Notes under the pieces: generated by a model
What the model was told of the DNA's origin: nothing
Databases searched by the model: none
What the model saw: only the letters and a program-made list of their open reading frames with translations
Part shown: in pieces, positions 55,201-56,411 of the stretch
Layout: each line of letters opens with the position of its first letter
Numbering within the stretch: position 1 is the stretch's first letter
Position numbers and translations under genes: made by a program
Assembly: GCA_964401335.1 (NCBI GenBank)
Contig: CAYNYK010000020.1
Location: forward strand, 1-56,411
DNA length: 56,411 bases
Reading direction: 5' to 3'
Origin: JAAYCU01 sp964401335
GTDB taxonomy: Bacteria; Planctomycetota; Phycisphaerae; UBA1845; PWPN01

Positions 55201-55798
55201 CCATAGCTCTCTTGTGGATGCACCGCGCGTTGTTGTGCATAACAATCGGATGTCTACCATCTCGGTAAATACGACGGCTATGATTGTCGGATCGCCCGGC
55301 TGGGCTGCTCAGGGCGGTTCTGGTGTTGGTGGTTCCGCATCGGCTGGTGCACAACCACAGTTACTCCCCGCCCCTACCGGACGATCCCTTTCAGTCCTAC
55401 CCACGGTCTCCGCGGATCGCAAATATGTCACGATTACCGTCTACCCGATGTTCATGCAGTCCAGCTATCGGCCGATTGCCACTGGGGCAGGCGCCTTGGT
55501 CAGCGTCATGGAATTGCCCACCTATAGCTCGTTCAACATCCAGACCACTGTCACGGTGCCCGACGGTGGGACCATTTTGCTCGGTGGGCTTAAGTTGGCT
55601 GGCGAAACCGAAGTCGAGGCCGGCGTACCGATTCTCAGCAAGATTCCCGTACTCAAACGGATTTACAACAACCGCTCGCAAGTCCGTGATGAACAGATTC
55701 AGATGATCCTGGTCAAACCCAGCATCTTCCTGAAAGAAGAAATGGAGGACAACGCTTTCCCGGGTATGGCCGCCACGGAAAGCCAGGCCCGAAAGTGA
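52265..55798 (+). CDS. Secretin (GspD/PilQ family) with N-terminal TPR region and Met/Gly-rich tract
   Basis: ATG 52265, eight bases after AAGGAGG, gives 1177 residues with a signal peptide ending LLVLA (residue ~25). Order: TPR-like helices (EMGQEALSNGELDRAEANF near 182; REYAKAADVLKEVLTIDP near 360), an STN-like domain ~477-575, a Met/Gly/Tyr-rich tract ~597-674, a conserved region (IGTWKDRLIVTHTPKAHLLI) and the secretin pore from ~805. The end has VPDGGTILLGGLKLAGE and PILSKIPVLKRIYNNRS, the secretin signature. It should form the outer-membrane ring of the operon's secretion or pilus system. It is longer than usual (650-750 residues). Confidence 0.92.
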   Translation: MKALHRFGFMSLCILLAGPSLLVLAATPDEQIKQVIDLFQQGQYERCRSLLADINRDELSDEQRQRRDELAEEVATAIEARDLARQDLEQATQLLGKDDAAAEKMLLRVRDNAYASAEQKSKAADGLQHIARQRSEQISESPAPSAVANADQPEKLVSATRPATDLSKAREERNRLQVIRFVEMGQEALSNGELDRAEANFTQALRLAPRHPEAEQGLLKVQEQRQAEGRPNLLDQAARQKQMRWVRTKRQLMQDENEIRQLVGNNEFETAAQKLLIARQTLEAGRPDADPAEQYEFFSQRLQSLEQFITTRENDYRQEQARQERLTVIDEEQKRWSSVQKAKEEKINQLFDQAMKFRVDREYAKAADVLKEVLTIDPTYERAKWLMEIMNDKAFTENVKNNAQRFRQNMDVALQQADLARDPSVTGENGQIVAYPDEDRWRIMSQRDPFGLKEHKETSEDKAVKKEKETIDKLAMSFPLVEFREGQTLGEIADWIREKGQVDISFNTAILEEWDITRDTELTTDIHLRDVTLETVIDTVLKRISPIEPEGRLDWDFPAGVIVISTQEDLYSMVGSASNARLEIYDVTDILLEIPQGGMGGMMGGYGGMMGGMMGGMGGMMGGYGGMGMMGGMGGMMGGMGGMMGGYGGMGMMGGMGGMMGGYGGGMMGGGYGYNQLSLAPQIKKMLGVNEISQYRSSGSSRSNGGRSSRSGGGYGGGGYGESSMDIDAQFDKLIDLIMQQVMPGSWEDEITDRGGGGGTTTIDEETRVGTIGTWKDRLIVTHTPKAHLLISRLFRKLRESEDHLQVAVEAQFITLTSNFLEEIGVDLDIILNNGNAGLDRMYAPGSGVVDPVTGGEYLLQRQFTKLGFTPGVALPAGATAIPVGSSGDTTGTGGTMSGIIQPYYDVALVPQGAPSNYLSRHTTPLPIINNTSDMAIAQSTGVPGSLGGGGVAPAMQMFGSFLDNIQVDFLLRATQMDVHSSLVDAPRVVVHNNRMSTISVNTTAMIVGSPGWAAQGGSGVGGSASAGAQPQLLPAPTGRSLSVLPTVSADRKYVTITVYPMFMQSSYRPIATGAGALVSVMELPTYSSFNIQTTVTVPDGGTILLGGLKLAGETEVEAGVPILSKIPVLKRIYNNRSQVRDEQIQMILVKPSIFLKEEMEDNAFPGMAATESQARK
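54055..54285 (+). repeat. Met/Gly/Tyr-rich repeat tract in the secretin gene
   Basis: About 78 residues built from the units GGMMGG, GGYGGM and GMMGGMGG. The DNA units (GGCATGATGGGTGGC-like) recur many times, including two longer near-identical blocks. About a third of the residues are Met. The tract lies between the STN-like and pore domains. Confidence 0.9.
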
Positions 55799-55914
55799 TC
55801 ACGGAAGAAATCCAGGCCGTACCCGGCACCTGACCAGGGAGGCCGGCCGTCCGAAATAACCGAGAAAACCGGATACGTCGCGTGGCAAACGACGTGTTTA
55901 GGCTGCTGGTCAGG

Positions 55915-56411
55915 ATGAAATCATCGGACATGAATCCATCCCGTTCGATTCATTTGCCCCCTTTTCAACGTTTCGACTGCCACGGATGCGGCCATTGCTG
56001 TCGCTACCCTGTCGCGAATGTAAGTGAGCCGGAGCAAAAAATAATCCTTCACGCCGGCTGGGCCGACCGTCTGCCCGGCCAACCGTTATTTGTACACTAT
56101 CACCAGGGCGGACGGCGTTTCTGTCGTCTGGCCAAACAGCCTGACGGTCAATGCGTTTTTCTGGGAGAAGACGGCCGCTGCCGGCTCCACGCCGAAACCG
56201 GGGTCGAAACCAAACCGCTCGCGTGTCGTCTTTTCCCCTTCAAACCCCTTCCGTCGGTTGACGGCCTTCGCCTCGATCTGCGTTTTGACTGCCCATCCAT
56301 TGCCGCAAACCAGGGTCGCCCGATCTCTGCACACCGCCGGGAAATTCTTCGCCTCGCTGAAAATCTGAAAATGCCCTCCACGATCGAACCGCCCGTTTGG
56401 CCCGGCCAGCG
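55915..56411 (+). CDS. YkgJ-family Cys-cluster protein, cut by window end
   Basis: The open frame from ATG 55915 (ATG 55930 is an alternative) runs to the end of the window. Cys sites: CHGCGHCCRYPV near residue 22, CRLAKQPDGQC, GRCRLH and PLACRLFPF, the order of the YkgJ / Fe-S-flagged family. It is a second member besides the one at 25.5 kb. The start has only a weak ribosome binding site. The 3' end is not visible. It follows the secretin by about 115 bases. Confidence 0.8.
   Translation, partial: MKSSDMNPSRSIHLPPFQRFDCHGCGHCCRYPVANVSEPEQKIILHAGWADRLPGQPLFVHYHQGGRRFCRLAKQPDGQCVFLGEDGRCRLHAETGVETKPLACRLFPFKPLPSVDGLRLDLRFDCPSIAANQGRPISAHRREILRLAENLKMPSTIEPPVWPGQ

Noticed and set aside
1..56411. 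tRNA, rRNA, insertion sequence and prophage genes
   Set aside because: None recognised by eye; short or divergent tRNAs could be missed without a covariance search.

Overview
The window reads as one scaffold of a planctomycete, most likely of the class Phycisphaerae, and probably comes from a metagenome assembly. The taxonomic call is an inference. It rests on a HYExAFE-family gene (27334-27867), a GT3-like glycogen synthase, a secretin with a Met/Gly-rich tract next to a PilM-like gene, and C-terminal sorting-type tails on large secreted proteins. A ten-N gap (21661-21670) cuts trpA. Three other genes are broken by single-base events (hldE, a DUF5615 toxin, a pilO-like gene). Base-level sequence error must therefore be considered before any of them is called a pseudogene.

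Layout. 0.3-5 kb: a DUF6599-like membrane protein, a Tat-exported DUF362 protein and a NapH/NosR-like polyferredoxin form a redox operon. 5.4-10.5 kb: glycogen synthase-like glycosyltransferase, then yhaM-vanZ on the minus strand and proS on the plus strand. 10.7-14.7 kb: a large beta-helix surface protein. 14.8-18.4 kb, minus strand: hldE-gmhA-pyrR-pyrB, a compact operon joining ADP-heptose synthesis with pyrimidine control. 18.7-24 kb: a small Cys-rich protein and xerD, then a WbsX/GH99-like protein and trpA on the minus strand, then a zinc alcohol dehydrogenase and pgeF. 24-25.3 kb: a DUF433/DUF5615 toxin-antitoxin pair and an HNH endonuclease. 25.5-33.9 kb: housekeeping genes (YkgJ protein, hisS, HYExAFE, bioB, a winged-helix regulator, frr, an integral membrane protein, rsmD, a CCA-transferase-type enzyme). 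33.9-44.3 kb: an eight-heme cytochrome/HEAT/TPR protein, a TIM-barrel glycosidase-like protein, a zinc-ribbon membrane protein, a PilZ protein, a cadherin-like repeat protein, a TIGR03960-type radical SAM protein and a lipoprotein. 44.6-55.8 kb: a type IV pilus / type II secretion-like operon. The window ends inside a second YkgJ-type gene.

The most distinctive part is the last operon. It encodes a PilM protein with a PilN-like region fused to its C terminus, a pilO-like gene split by one in-frame TGA, a 657-residue unrecognised membrane-anchored protein, a secretin paralogue that stops before the pore domain, and a full secretin with a roughly 78-residue Met/Gly/Tyr repeat. The order matches pilMNOPQ, but no ATPase, pilin or platform gene is present here. 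Two secreted repeat proteins, at 10.7 kb and 40 kb, share a Gly-x-Cys-Gly-x-x-Gly / hydrophobic / Arg-rich tail. This points to a shared C-terminal processing system whose enzyme is not in the window.
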